From: Periconia sp. R9002
Taxonomy: Eukaryota; Ascomycota; Dothideomycetes; Pleosporales; Periconiaceae
NCBI GenBank assembly: GCA_023627715.1
Contig: JAMAHW010000020.1
Span: 1-64,000 of the forward strand
Reading direction: 5' to 3'
Length of the DNA stretch: 64,000 nucleotides
Shown here: positions 33,236-46,828 of the stretch, piece after piece
Position numbering within the stretch: the first letter of the stretch is position 1
How the letters are laid out: the number at the start of each line of letters is the position of its first letter
Notes under the pieces: model-generated
Told to the model about the DNA's origin: nothing
Database searches by the model: none
The model's input: the letters and a program-made list of their open reading frames with translations, nothing else
Made by a program: the position numbers and the translations under genes

Positions 33236-34932
33236 ATGTCGCTCAATCCCGAGCCCTCGCAGCCTCAGGAGCGCGCCGAGCACCACCTGCCGCCCAAGTC
33301 GTACGCCGACGCCGCCGAGGAAGCCCTGGAATCCCAACAATCACATGCCAACGGCCATGCAGAGCGCAACGCCGAAAAGTCAGATGAGCATGCTTCCCAT
33401 CATCAATCACCAAAGTCCTACGCCGAGGCTGCCGAAGAATCCTCCGTTGACCAAGCTGACGGCGCTCACGATCCCCCTCCCAACCCCAAGACGCTGAACA
33501 TCACCACCAATGGCGCCGGCGCGGTCCAGACAGTGTCACGCGGCGATCTAGAACACTACGAAGGCGCTGGTCTGGATAACGGACCTAGGAGTCCCGAACG
33601 AGGTCACCGCAGGAAGACGTCGTCCAAGTCGAATGGCTCCATCGGCCGCAAGCACGGCGAAGTCCTCCAACACCATCAGAACGGAGACTTTGAGGTCTAC
33701 CAGAAGCATGAAGGCCCCAATGGCAATACATTGACCAGCGTCAGGACCCAGGATCCCCATGAAAAGGATACATACACCGACAAGAAACAGCCCTCTAAGC
33801 GTAGGAACTCAGAGCTGAAGACAGGCCGTGAGGCTGGTGCAGGTTGGCACAAGAGCAAGTAGGTGCACCCATGGCCTGCTCTCCGCTTTATGGATAGAAC
33901 TAACAGTCTATGTTTAGAATCAGATTCGCTCCGCTCAATGTCCCGCTCCAGCGCCGTCTGCAGACCCTCGCTGTCTTAATGCACACCCTCTCCATTGTCG
34001 GACTGGTTGGCATCTTCTTCCTCCTATGCGCCATCCCTCTCCTATGGCCCATTCTCCTCCCTTATACTTTGTTTGTGCTCTTCTCCAATGCCGGCACCTC
34101 GGGTGAGCTCTCGTATCGCAGCAAGAGATGGCGGAATGCCAAAGTGTGGTCGCTCTTCGCTTCTTACTTCCCGGCCCGCCTCCATCGCTCGCAGGAGTTG
34201 GAACCTACGCGCAAATACATCTTTGGGTACCACCCGCATGGCATCATATCACACGGTGCATTCGCCGCGTTTGCTACGGAAGCACTGGGCTTTTCGCAGC
34301 TTTTCCCCGGCATCACCAACACACTGCTGACGCTCGACGGAAACTTCAAGCTGCCTCTCTACCGTGAATATGCTTTGCGTATGGGACTGGCGTCTGTTTC
34401 GCGAGAGTCGTGCGAGAACATCCTGTCTAAAGGCGGCAGGAATGGCGAGGGCATGGGACGGGCCATTACCATTGTTGTCGGTGGCGCTCGCGAGTCCTTG
34501 GAGTCAAGGCCGGGCAGCATGCATCTGGTTCTCAATCGCCGACAGGGCTTTGTCAAACTGGCCATCCGCAACGGTGCCGATCTCGTGCCCGTCATCGGCT
34601 TCGGCGAGAACGAGTTATACGAGCAGCTGGATCCTCACGTGCACCCCTGGATCTACAAAGGCCAAATGTTGATCAAGAAATTGATGGGCTGGACTGTACC
34701 CATTTTCCACGCTCGCGGTATCTTCAATTACGACGTCGGAATGATGCCCTACCGAAGGCCCTTGAACATTGTCGTTGGACGTCCGATTAAAGTGCAGCAG
34801 CACAAGAACCCCGACAAAGACTACGTCGAAAAAGTGCACAAGCAGTACATTGACGAGCTTCTACGCCTGTGGAACGACCACAAAGACGAGTTTGCTCCGC
34901 ACAGGACTGAGGAACTGGACATCATTGAGTGA
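33236..34932 (+). CDS. DGA1: Diacylglycerol O-acyltransferase, DGAT2 family, 2 exons, ~545 aa
   Basis: Transfers an acyl group from acyl-CoA to diacylglycerol to make triacylglycerol, at the ER and lipid droplets. Exon 1 33236-33858 and exon 2 33918-34932 are joined by a 59-nt intron (GTAGGT...TTTAG). Family motifs in exon 2: two adjoining TM segments (LVGIFFLLCAIPLLWPILLP), ASYFPARL, the catalytic FGYHPHGIISHG, then RQGFVKLAIRNGADLVPVIG and FGENELYEQ. The N-terminal about 205 residues from exon 1 are unusual: polar, His/Glu/Lys-rich, with PPKSYADAAEEA near residue 19 repeated as SPKSYAEAAEES near 62. Most DGAT2 proteins have a much shorter N-terminus. The exon 1 frame starts in a good context and the splice is in frame, so the extension is probably real. 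Confidence 0.9.
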
Positions 34933-35808
34933 TGAGCCAAAACACTTGCAATTGCCCGCTGGATGGATGAATTGTAGGAATTCCCAATTGTCAATTAGTA
35001 CTTTTTGGGTGCTTACCTTTCCTGTATTCTTCTTATTTCGTTTGTGACGGGTCTTAATCAGGTAAATGCTTTGACGGTGGATGGGTGGGCTTGAACATAT
35101 ATATTGTACTACTACAGTCAATGTCATACTGGGAGTTTCCCCCGTAAAATAACCTCATCATTTCACAGTTCGCTCGTGCGAAAATGCATGCATATGGATC
35201 TGCTTGGCGGGTTTTATTCGAGATCATCGGCAAAGAAAAAGGGCGGCGATGCATCTATTCAGGCTTAGTCTCTTTTGGTCTCCCGCCAGCCACGCACATT
35301 CGGAATCCCCCGCACTGTATCTGCCTCAGAGGCGCCGATGCCCGGATCGTATTAGCGCTGGCCTAGTTGTTGTTTCTCTATCTAGGTAAGCACTCTTCTC
35401 GGCCGCCCTTTTCTTTTCTTTCTTCCATCTTTCTTTTCACCGCTTGGTCGTGTATCATTTGTCTTCTAGCGACGAGGACTATTGTCTTCACGTACGCTTT
35501 CAATAGCTCGATTGCTGCTTTTTCATCAAGTGGATACCTTGTCCCTGTCTCTCCAACTCATGATATATCCAATCCGAGCAACGCTTCTGTAAGAAACTCA
35601 GATTATTCCAATTTGAGAAATCACAATAATTGTATCGATACAACTATTGTCATTTTCTTATATCTTCCTCTGCTATAAACGAATATTGTCCCTCTCTAAG
35701 GCAAAGCCCGATTTCATCAACGCACTTCCTTTTCTTTTCGATAAAAAGTAAAACAATTTCAACGTCACTTCGAGATAAAAATTCAACAAGAGGAAGAACA
35801 CGAAGAAG
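34933..35808. other. Intergenic region, no gene seen
   Basis: 3' flank of the DGAT2 gene and promoter of the DHA2 transporter. T/C-rich with A-rich leader directly before the next ATG. Confidence 0.6.
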
Positions 35809-37784
35809 ATGGATAGAACATCCGAAATCGGACTGCCGCTTCGCGATTCTAAAAACGGCCCTGGGAAGAGCAATGGACTTATGAATGGGGGTGAGGATGA
35901 GGTACAACCAGCTCCGACCCTTCGTTCTGTAGATATAGTCGAGGGTGACAAAAAGATGGAAAATGAGATTGGCGGAGAGACTGCATCTGAATTCGCGGTC
36001 AGTGGTGAAGAAGGTGGGGACGAAGAGGCAGAAGGGACGAAAAAGAGGAGCACGTGGAGGATGGCTGCGATTCTCGTGGCGTTATTCGTACGTGTATTTT
36101 CATTATCATTTTCTTGCTACTTCCTCACCGTCTCTTTTGATTCCATTCCATTCCTCAATTCAATCTTATTAAACTGACATCCCCTCCCAACCAGCTCTCC
36201 CTCTTTGTAGCTGCCCTCGACGCCACCATCGTCGCAACCGCCGCCCCTACAATCTCCTCCGATCTCAATTCCGCCGCGGGCTACACCTGGATCGGAGCCG
36301 CCTTTCTCCTTGCCAATGCGGCAGCAGGTCCCATCTGGGCAAAACTCTCCGACATATGGGGACGTAAGCCCATCTTGCTCGCCGCGCTCGCCGTCTTCTT
36401 TGCTAGCTCGGCCATTTGTGCGAGTGCGAAGAGTATGACGGTGATGATTGTTGGCCGAGCAGTCCAGGGAGCTGCGAGTGGAGGGTTGATTTTGCTGGTG
36501 CATGTTTGTATCAGTGACCTGTTTAGTTTGAGGTATGCTTGAGAATTTTTGGTTTTGGTGGGGAATTTGAACTGACGTATTAACAGGCAAAGGAGTCTGT
36601 TCATGGGATTGACGGAAGGAATATGGGCATTAGCTGGAGGAGTAGGACCTGTCCTGGGTGGTGTCTTCGCGTCTCTTGTATCATGGCGATGGTGCTTCTA
36701 CATCAACCTTCCCATCAGCGGGCTTGCCGCCCTCATCATCATGCTCTTCCTCGACATCCGCCACGAACACACGTCCTTCCTAACCGGCGTGCGCGCCATC
36801 GACTGGACCGGAATCGTCACCTTCCTCGCCTTCACCCTCCTTGTCCTACTAGGCCTCAACTTCGGCGGCGCTCTCTTCCCCTGGGACTCAGCCAAAGTCA
36901 TCGCCCTTCTCGTCGTCGGCAGCCTCATGATCGTAGCCTTCATCTACAGCGAAGCCAAAGTCGCAAAATACCCCCTCATCCCGCTCGCCCTCTTCAAAAA
37001 GAAAACCAACGTCGCCGCCCTCGCCGTCGTAATGTTCCACGGCTTCGTCTTCATCGCCGCAGAGTACTACATGCCGCTGTACCTCCAATCCGTCCTGGAG
37101 CTCGACCCCCTGATGTCCGGTGTCGTCCTTCTCCCCTTCATCGTCTCGGGCGCTACAGCAGGCGTCATATGCGGCATCGTCATCCACCGCAGCGGCCACT
37201 TCCGGCCCATCATGTGGCTCGGCACCGCACTCCTGTGCCTGGGCTTCGGCCTCTTCATCTCCTTCTCCGCGCACACATCGCTCGCGCGGACCGTCGGGTT
37301 CCTCATCGTCGGCGGCGTCGGGTCCGGCCTCCTCTTCGAACCCCCGCTCATCGCCGTGCAATCCCAAGTCGAGCAATCCGACGTCGCGACCGCGACTTCC
37401 ACCCTCTCCTTCATCCGCAACATCGCCCTCACCATCTCCGTCGTCGTCGGCGGCACCATCTTCCAGAACTCCATGGACGACCGCGCCGACGCCCTCCGCG
37501 CTGCCGGCTTACCGCAGGACGTGCGCGACTTGCTCAAGGGCGAGAGCGCCATGGCGAATGTCATGTTGCCCGCCGAGCTCCGGAATCCCGCTTGGGAACT
37601 CGCGGCGAAGGAGGCTTTTGCGTTTGCGATGCGCAATATGTGGATTTTGTACACGGTGGTTGCGGGGTTGGGCGTCGTGGCTAGCTGGTTCGTGGACGCG
37701 GCGCATTTGGGGAGTGAGCATGTTGAGACGGTTACTGGTTTGAAGAAGAAAAAGACGAGGGAAGGTAACGCGGGAGCGGTTTGA
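35809..37784 (+). CDS. MFS drug:H+ antiporter, DHA2 (14-TM) family, 3 exons, ~604 aa
   Basis: Proton-driven exporter of the DHA2 family, which moves toxins, drugs or secondary metabolites across the plasma membrane. Exons are 35809-36087, 36195-36532 and 36587-37784, with introns of 107 and 54 nt. A polar acidic N-terminus of about 80 residues precedes the first TM (LSLFVAALDATIVATAAPTI, the DHA motif D1). Further marks: WGRKPILLAA (motif A), GRAVQGAASGG, the motif C-like GIWALAGGVGPVLGG, and WRWCFYINLP, the signature of the 14-TM group. Fourteen hydrophobic segments can be counted, and the tail is basic. No biosynthetic gene stands beside it, so its substrate is open. Composition flips from C-rich to G-rich at about 37600. 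Confidence 0.92.
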
Positions 37785-38359
37785 AGATGCTTACACTAAG
37801 AGAAGGGGAGAGAAAGGATCAAAAATAGGTGGGGTTTCTTCTTTATCATGAATAACTTGGAGTGGGAAACGAAAACACACAAACATCAACTATAGAGACT
37901 TTGTGCAGACGGAGTATGTGGAAAAAAAAAAACGGCTATACCTCTACATATACCTGTGTACATATACATGTACATACATGTAACATACATACATATCAAC
38001 TATGTATCAAAACAAAACCCAAATCCAAATAAATTACCGCATCTCGTTCCCATCCCATTCCTTCCACCCCTCTTAATCACCCCTAACCAAAAAAAAAATA
38101 CAAAAAAAACCTTCTCGTGACGAAGCCATCCCTCCCTTCTCTTCCTTATCCGCTATCCACTACCACATACACACACACATCAATCCATCCTCCATCCTCC
38201 ACACATACACACCTACACACAACCCATCCTCCACCACACTAATCCCCACTTCTTCCTATCTATCTCTATTTAAATATCTACCTCGCCGTGCGGCAAATAA
38301 ACACTGGTATTGATATATAAATCAAACCTTTTCGCCCGTACGGGTGTGTCTCAAGTACA

Positions 38360-38383
38360 TATGTATGTATGTATGTATGTAAG
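38360..38383. repeat. GTAT tandem repeat
   Basis: Five or so exact ATGT units, seen directly, next to similar TACATG runs 400 bases upstream. Confidence 0.8.
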
Positions 38384-38420
38384 CCTTGCATGTAAGTCCT
38401 GAATATGTACGGATTATTAT

Positions 38421-38442
38421 CAGCTAGCTACATAGCTAGCTG
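38421..38442. repeat. 22-bp near-perfect palindrome
   Basis: CAGCTAGCTA-CA-TAGCTAGCTG: ten of eleven base pairs match across the centre. It could form a hairpin in the transcript end of the transporter gene, or be chance within simple sequence. Confidence 0.6.
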
Positions 38443-38723
38443 GTGTAGGCAGCTGGGTGGGTGGGTAATATGAGTATGAGTTGTGAGGGTTTGGGAAGAG
38501 GTTGGATGGTGGAAGGTTTAGGGGTTTTTTTGCGGTTGATTTTTCAATACTTTATAGGATACGCGTATGTGTTATTTAATTGATTTTATTATGTTGGTTG
38601 ATGGTAGGTTGGAGGTTGGAGCACTGTTAGAGGTAGGATTGATAGATGAGAGTTATGTCGCTTGGTAATTGAACTGTTTGTTTGTTTTTTTGGGTAGTTG
38701 GGGTTGGTAGGGTGGTATATACC

Positions 38724-38743
38724 TCTTCTTCTTCTTCTTCTTC
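38724..38743. repeat. CTT tandem repeat
   Basis: Uninterrupted CTT triplets, seen directly, in gene-free sequence. Confidence 0.8.
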
Positions 38744-40602
38744 TTTGTCGCTGTTTTTTTCTCTTGGGGGGCGTGGACGAAGTCGTTGGGGGGTTTTTTT
38801 TTGGTTGTGGAGGAGGGTGTGGTGGACGGTGTATGTTAGATAGGTACGTGGGGGATGTGCGTGGGCTTGCAGTGAGGTGTTGTTGCTGGTTATATATTGT
38901 GGGTGAAGTGTTTAGATTGGGCGCTGTTGAAAGGGGAGTATGTTGTTTGTGAGTGAAGTTGGATGGATTTGAGTGAGTGTAGGACACGGCTTTAAGACGT
39001 CGTTACTGTGCTTATATCATAGGGAAATACATTGATTGCTCTGAGCTTGTGACAATTCATATTTTTCACCTAGTTTTTGGCATATATTCTATTTCGTCTG
39101 GGCATAACATCTTCCACGAGATTACACAGATCAACCCGCAAAATAGCATAGACTGAAAGGCGAAGATTTTAACAGCGCTCGTCGCTGGACTGCCAAGAGG
39201 ATACTGTTATTACCTAAAAAGAATTGAGAAGTGTAATCTCCTTGCGAATCATGGCACTCAATTGTGCTTGATGATCATGTAAGCGCTCTAAAATAACGCC
39301 GAAGAAGCGACGATGGTCGAAGTTTAGGAACGAAAAGGTCAATCTATAGCTACGAACTGTAGTCAAACTAAAACATCATCTTACAAGACACATGACTGGG
39401 TCTCACAGAGACCTCAGCCCGAATACCTCTGCCGAAGGCTCACGAACCCCTTTCCATGTTTCGCAGCTTGAAACAAAGCACCACAACCCGCGAAACTAAA
39501 GTCATGTATCGGTACTGAGGAAAGCCTATGGTTTCAAGCTAACAAAGGATGGGTAGTTTGCGCTTGGCCACCCTCATTCGAACCATGGTAAACGTGCCGC
39601 CCAGCGTGCGCCCCACTGTGGACCTGATTTGATACTCTTGTTCTTCTGCGGAGCGGGAAACAAAGGGGCGGTACGTAGGTGGTCTTTCGTTTGGATTTTC
39701 CCATGGGAAGGATATGAGGTACCGGTTTGGATGTTAGTTCCGTTGTGTGTAAGCTGTGGTTGCAAGGGCGTGCCTGTGGCGTGTGCTTGTCAGAGAATCG
39801 GTAACACAGAAGGAAGTTTGAGAATGGGGGGGACTTTCTGCAGTACGAAAGATGATGGTACCGCGTATTGCACACCAAAGGGCTGTCCGTATCGCGTGGT
39901 AACAGAATTACGAAAGCTTATTTCACGTGGAACTTGCAACCCCCACGCGCTTTCATCAGCGGTATTGGTAACCAGTGCCACATGTCAAGTGTCAGTGCCG
40001 AGTGGGTGCCACCGTGCAATCTATTCGGACGGAGAAACATCACCAACAAAGAAGCACTTTCGGGAGATATTCCAGCGGCAAGTTGTCTTGCTTCCTGGAT
40101 GCTGAACCCGCCCTGTGTTGGGGAGTGTGCCACTTAATTAAAGAGAATTCCTCCTTTGAGCAAAGCTGTTCGGAAACATCCGAAACCGCCTAATATTTCA
40201 ACATCGGGCCTTTTTTTTATTGTGAAAATGGGGCTAAGAGAAATGATCGACGGCGAGGTGGAATTTTATCCTTTGGCTAAGACGGCCGTGGTTACCTAAC
40301 ACGTTTTGGCTCCTACCGAACGAAGTTTTTTTGTCCTTCCAAGGCTTCCTTGAGGTTATCACGTGCAAGGCTGCATGAACTGCAGGTGGATTTTTCGGAT
40401 ATTGTTCCATTCAAATCTGCCGGCATGTTTTTGTGTTTGAACTTCTTAATCACTATGTTGTCATAATTTTACCATACAGAAAGACTGCATAGAAACAAAT
40501 AGAAAACTTCCAAGGTTGGAAGAGTTGGGATCACTGATGCATTGAAGGTATGTATTGATTGGCCAAACAACTATCTGAACTGCCCAACGACAACTCGCAA
40601 CA

Positions 40603-41951
<1,349 letters not shown>

Positions 41952-43476
41952 GATTCAGACGGCGTTGGAAACAGTGGCTCGGCGAACAGTGGATGCTCTT
42001 AGCAAAAGAAACAATCTTCTAGACTATGGCGGGTAGCCCTCTTCTTATACGGGCACCTCGGACGTGTTGGCCGCGCCCTTTGTTTCTCTTAGCACCAAAC
42101 CTCGTGCGACGTGATCCACTCTCCTTCATTCGTGTACAGTTGCACCGAAAGGTACTGGAATTCCGCCTGGTCCCATCCTCGGTACATGGATGTCTACGCA
42201 GAGTTTCTACGCTGCCTGATGTGGCGCCATTTCTGTTGACATTTTAGACAGCAGTTACGCTGACAGCTGTCACGTACGTACCTACCTTCTTGGTCTACAC
42301 GGTTCCATCTGATCGCCATCAGGACAACCAAATGCGGTAGTTCTTTTGGTATCATACGCTTTTCACGTTCTTATCTTGATTTTATCGACATAGAGTCTCT
42401 GTATGTCGTTCTCCACCACCTCTGCTTTTTACGGACGAGTTGTTGTTTTGGGGAGGTATGCTGAGCGATTACGCATTCCCATCATCGTCTGATGTGCACT
42501 GCCCCTTGTCCGGCGAAACAAGGCCCTGATCTGGTAGGATGGAAATAATTCTTGACATGAAAAGCAAGGAGAATAATCCAAACTAATCCGAGCCCGTCTG
42601 ACACCAGCATCGCGACGGGTAGTCCCACCCAGGCGAGACGGTGGTAAGACAGGTTACAGTCAGATCTTCATAATAGCTAAAATCATACGAAGACTACTAC
42701 AGCCCACATCCACAAGTGTTTGGCGCTCACTAGTAGCAAAGATGCTGCACGGTACCTCCCACGGACTTGGTTCAAACGGGGTCGGCCGCCTTCCGAAATG
42801 GGACCCTAGCCGTTATTGCGTACGGTTGACGCATGACCCCGGTCCAATTTATACATTTCTTCTCTTGGCTTTAGTACATGTCTGCCCCATTTTACTCGTG
42901 CAGGGCCACGGGTGTACAAGATCATCCGTCCAATGACTGGGCCTCGTTTGTTTTGTTTTTCCCAAACGACACAGGATTCTTGTCCTACTCGCTTCACGTG
43001 CACCCCGATGTTATACCAAACATAACAGACCTTTAATATAATCGGGCTCCACAAATGGGACAACAGATTAACACGCGGGCATGTGTAACAAGCTGTAGGT
43101 AGCAAGGCCGTCCTTGCTTGCATACCTTTGACGTTGACTTCCTTTCCCGCTGGCTATGTTCGCCCCCCCGTTCCCTCCTGCCTGGACCGGAACACCCACG
43201 CTCCCATGGCGCTTCAGGCATGGTGTCTTGATGTCCCTCCGGGATAATCAAGTGGAGGTTGTGGTGGTTGTACAGCCTCTGATATAATTATGCCCCTGCG
43301 ATTCACAAGATAGCCATAACGCACAGACAAAGCTCCCATGTGAACTACCCCGGCAGCTTTCCAACCTTCGCAAAGTACATAAAGTAAATGAATTCCAGGC
43401 AATTTGGAAATCAGCACTCCTATCCACCTCTTCAAACGAGTCGCTGTTTCTATCTACATCCAGCTCTTAACTGATC
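41952..43476. other. Divergent 1.5-kb intergenic region
   Basis: Shared promoter region of the enoyl-CoA hydratase (-) and the adenylation-flavoprotein chimera (+). No gene seen. I looked for an exact ATCWGATAA iron-GATA motif and did not find one. An ACATAAAG element at about 43378 may be the TATA element of the + gene. Confidence 0.55.
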
Positions 43477-46400
43477 ATGGACTCCTCAACTACTTTCCAA
43501 GGCCTGGACGCCTTGCCCACAGACCAGCAGGCTCTCGTCTCTCGATTCGGTCGAGGTCCAACCGTGCCGGCCCCTCACTCCACAGTTCATCAGGCATTTG
43601 AACATGTCGCAGATGCTCACCCTTCAGCAACTGCGGCCACCCACGGAGAGAAGTCGATTACTTACGGCGAGCTGGATACCGCTGCAAACCGACTGGCAAA
43701 TCACCTGATTGAGTCAGGACTACAACCAAGGCAGCGGGTATGTCTCGTTGTACAACGATCCTTCGAGATGCTAGTGGGGATCTTTGCCATCTTGAAGGCG
43801 GGATGCCAGTACGTCCCCGTGGATGGCGGCGTTGCTTCCGACGAGGCCATCCGCCATATTATGACGGATACCGCATGTCGATTCGTTCTCTGCCTTCCAA
43901 AATTTGAGGAGAAAGTCGAGAAACTGGCTGCTTCCAAAGTTGTAATTGTTCCGCTGGGGATCGACGTAGAGGCTTTTGCCTCTAAATCAAGACCACGTGT
44001 TGAAGTTACAGCTGCAGATGGCATTTACGCTATTTACACTTCAGGTATACTTCTCGCTCCCCTTGTCATTTCTTTCACATTTGCTCAGATTTTCTACAGG
44101 CAGCACAGGAAAGCCAAAAGGTGTAGATGTGTCGCACGGAAACGTCACAAACGCACTGCTACTCCGACCCGCCAACCTCGGAATTTATTATGGAAGCAAA
44201 GTCGGTCAGTTCCTTAATGTCGCGTTCGACATGGGTAAGTCTTGCTCCTGCATTTCCCCAGTAAGGGATCGTACCTTGCTCATCACGTGAATTCAGGTGC
44301 GTGGGAGATCCTAGCATGCCTCATGAACGGTGGTACCCTCTGCATTCGAGGCTCGGATTGGGCCGAAACACTGGCAAAAGTACGTCAGCACCCCGAAAAC
44401 CTCACCTGATAAACTTGGTGTTCTAACATAAGCACTAGGTTGACGTCTTTATCTCCACCCCCTCAATATTGGCCAAGTTCAGACGCAGTGATTACCCAAA
44501 TATCAGAACCGTAGTCACTGGTGGAGAGCCTTGTCCTCAAAGGTATGTCAATAGTTACGCGTCCCAAGCCACTTCTACTAATCAAATATCACAGTCTCGC
44601 CGATGAATGGGCCGATAGCACTTTCTACTACAACATATGTGGCCCGACAGAGATCACAATTCTTAATTCCGCTCACCAACACGTCCCCGGACAATCCTTA
44701 ACAATAGGAAAGCCTCTGCCCAACACTACCGTTTACATCCTGGATGATGATGAGAACCCGGTACCTTTGGGAGAGAAAGGCTCCATGTGGGTCGGTGGTG
44801 CTGGTGTTTCTCGCGGATACATCAACCTTCCAGAACTCACTGCCAAACGATTCAAGCCTGATAGGTTCCTCAATAATGGGTTAGTATATCACTGTATAGG
44901 AGTGAAGTTTCATAGAACTAACTAGGTTTAGTGCAATGATGTTCAACACTGGCGATATTGTCCGGTGGCGAGATGATGGATCGCTGGACACATTAGGTAG
45001 ACAGGACGACCAAGTAAAAATCAAGGGATTTCGTGTTGAACTTGACGGTATCTCAGCCGTCATCGAGAAATTCCCTGGTATTAGCAGGGGATGTGCCACC
45101 CTGATCGACGGCAAACTTCACGGTTTCTATATCGCCCAGACTTTCATCGACCACTTCGATCTCGACCTCTATGTCCGGAAGCACCTCCCCTACTACTCCG
45201 TTCCCGACGCATGGACCTACGTCTCCAGCATCCCACTTACACCCAACGGGAAAACCGACAAGGCTGAGCTAAAACGACTAGCTCACCGCGCCTCAAAAGC
45301 AACTTCTCCACCGGCATCGCCCAGACGGCCTACATCTTCTTTCAGTTCAAAGGATCTGTACCGCCCCGCCACCATCGCCAGCACCTTGGTTGGCGATCCT
45401 GAAAAAGGTCTGGAGCAAAGTCAGACTGTCACCGAAACGGTCGTTTCGAGCAACCTCTCGACCTTCAATGTGTCGAGTTCAAGTATAGCGGACCATGCCG
45501 TACCGGATACGCTGCCTGGAAAGAATGGGTCTCGTCCAGGGAGATGGCTCCGTCACAAAGCGTTCATCTTGTACCGCAAGCTCCTCTCCGTTGTGCTTCT
45601 CACCAACCTGGCCGTGGCTTGCTACATCCTCTACAGACGATACAAAAAGAATCGATACATGGTGGCAGATGTTGCTACAGCCACAGCCGCCAATTTATGT
45701 GTCGCCGTCTTGGCCCGCTCAGAGCCTGTTGTCAATCTGATCTTCACAACAGCCTGTTCGGTACCTACCTCGTGGCCTCTAGCCATCCGACGACACTGCG
45801 CGAGAGTATTCCACGTTTTCGGTGGTGTCCATAGCGGCTGCGCAATTGCTTCCGTCATGTGGTTCACCGTCTTCACCGTCGCCGCAAGTTTAGAGCTCCT
45901 TAAGCCCGCAGACGTACGCTGCGTGTCAGTTACGGGCGCAATCCTCACATATCTCGTCTGGCCCATCCTAGTGACCATGGCCTGCCTCTCCTATCCAACC
46001 ATCAGACAAAAGCACCACGACCTCTGGGAAAACGTCCACCGCTTCGGCGGCTGGACTGCCCTGATCCTCCTCTGGGCACAATCCTTCGTCGCCGCCAAAG
46101 ACCTCGCCTTCGACATCCCCGCAACGCAAGCCTGGCTCCAATCCCCACCCATCTGGCTGCTAACCGCCGCATCGGCCGCTATCATATTCCCATGGCTGCA
46201 CCTCCGCAAAGTCCCCGTCCGCTCCGAAGTCCTCTCCTCGCACGCCATCCGTCTCTGGTTCGACTACACCACCCCCGTGGTCGGCACCTCTGTGCGGCTC
46301 GCTGAACGCCCTCTGCGCGACTGGCACGGCTTCGCCACCATCACGAACCCACCGGGCCAAAAGGGCTTCTCCCTCGTCGTCAGCAACGCAGGCGATTTCA

Positions 46401-46828
46401 CCAAACGCACCATATCGCGCGCCCCGTCGCACATGTACGTCCGCGGCATCCCCGCCTGCGGCGTCCTGCGCATCGCAACCTTGTTCAAGTCAGTGGTCCT
46501 CGTCGCGACCGGTTCCGGCATCGGCCCCTGTCTCGCCGTCATCCTCGCAAAGAAAACTCCCTGCCGCATCCTCTGGACCGCGCCGAACCCAGAGCAGACT
46601 TTCGGCAAGCCCCTCGTGGACAGTGTCCTCGACACCGATCCCAAGGCCGTCATTCACAATACGAGGACCCAAGGGAAACCGGATATGCCGCTCATGGCGT
46701 GGAAGCTGTACAAGGAGAGCGGCGCCGAGGCGGTTTGCGTCATTAGCAATAAGAGGTTCACGCAGCAGGTCGTGTATGCGATGGAGGCTCGGGGAATTCC
46801 CGCGTATGGTGCGATTTTCGATTCCTAG
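43477..46828 (+). CDS. Chimera: NRPS-type adenylation domain + TmpA-like membrane flavoprotein, 6 exons, ~1023 aa
   Basis: Exons: 43477-44044, 44100-44234, 44297-44379, 44439-44542, 44595-44879 and 44932-46828, all in frame. Residues 35-505 form an AMP-binding domain: SGSTGKPKG (A3, near 190), NICGPTE (near 310), FNTGDIVRW, GRQDDQVKIKGFRVEL (near 414) and PNGKTDKAELK with catalytic Lys near 499. No carrier (LGGxS), condensation or thioester-reductase domain follows. After a Ser/Pro linker come about six TM segments (600-775) with His residues in VFHVFGGVHSG and VHRFGGW that could ligate haem, then a ferredoxin-reductase-like FAD/NAD(P) module with VVLVATGSGIGPC near 914. This matches the TmpA family of membrane flavoproteins, related to ferric reductases and tied to conidiation in Aspergillus nidulans; chimeras with an AMP-binding domain are, to my recollection, known. 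Predicted in the plasma membrane. Substrates are unknown. Confidence 0.85.

Larger units (their letters stand above)
37785..40602. other. 2.8-kb repeat-rich intergenic region
   Basis: Between two 3' ends (convergent). It contains TACATGTACATACATG runs (37957-37998), CA/CACA tracts (38160-38240), a GTAT tandem (38360-38383), a short palindrome (38421-38442) and a CTT tandem (38724-38743). Frames around 39600-40190 are open but without family signal. No gene called. Confidence 0.6.

Noticed and set aside
36623..37684. 353-codon Arg/His-rich frame in the DHA2 gene
   Set aside because: Shadow frame; the frame encoding TM segments and motif A is the real one.
39629..40105. 158-codon Cys-containing frame, possible small secreted protein
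   Set aside because: No signal peptide, no regular Cys pattern, and overlapping frames are equally open.
41952..43476. Iron-regulator (SreA-type ATCWGATAA) sites in the divergent promoter
   Set aside because: Only partial GATA-like matches were seen; no exact motif.
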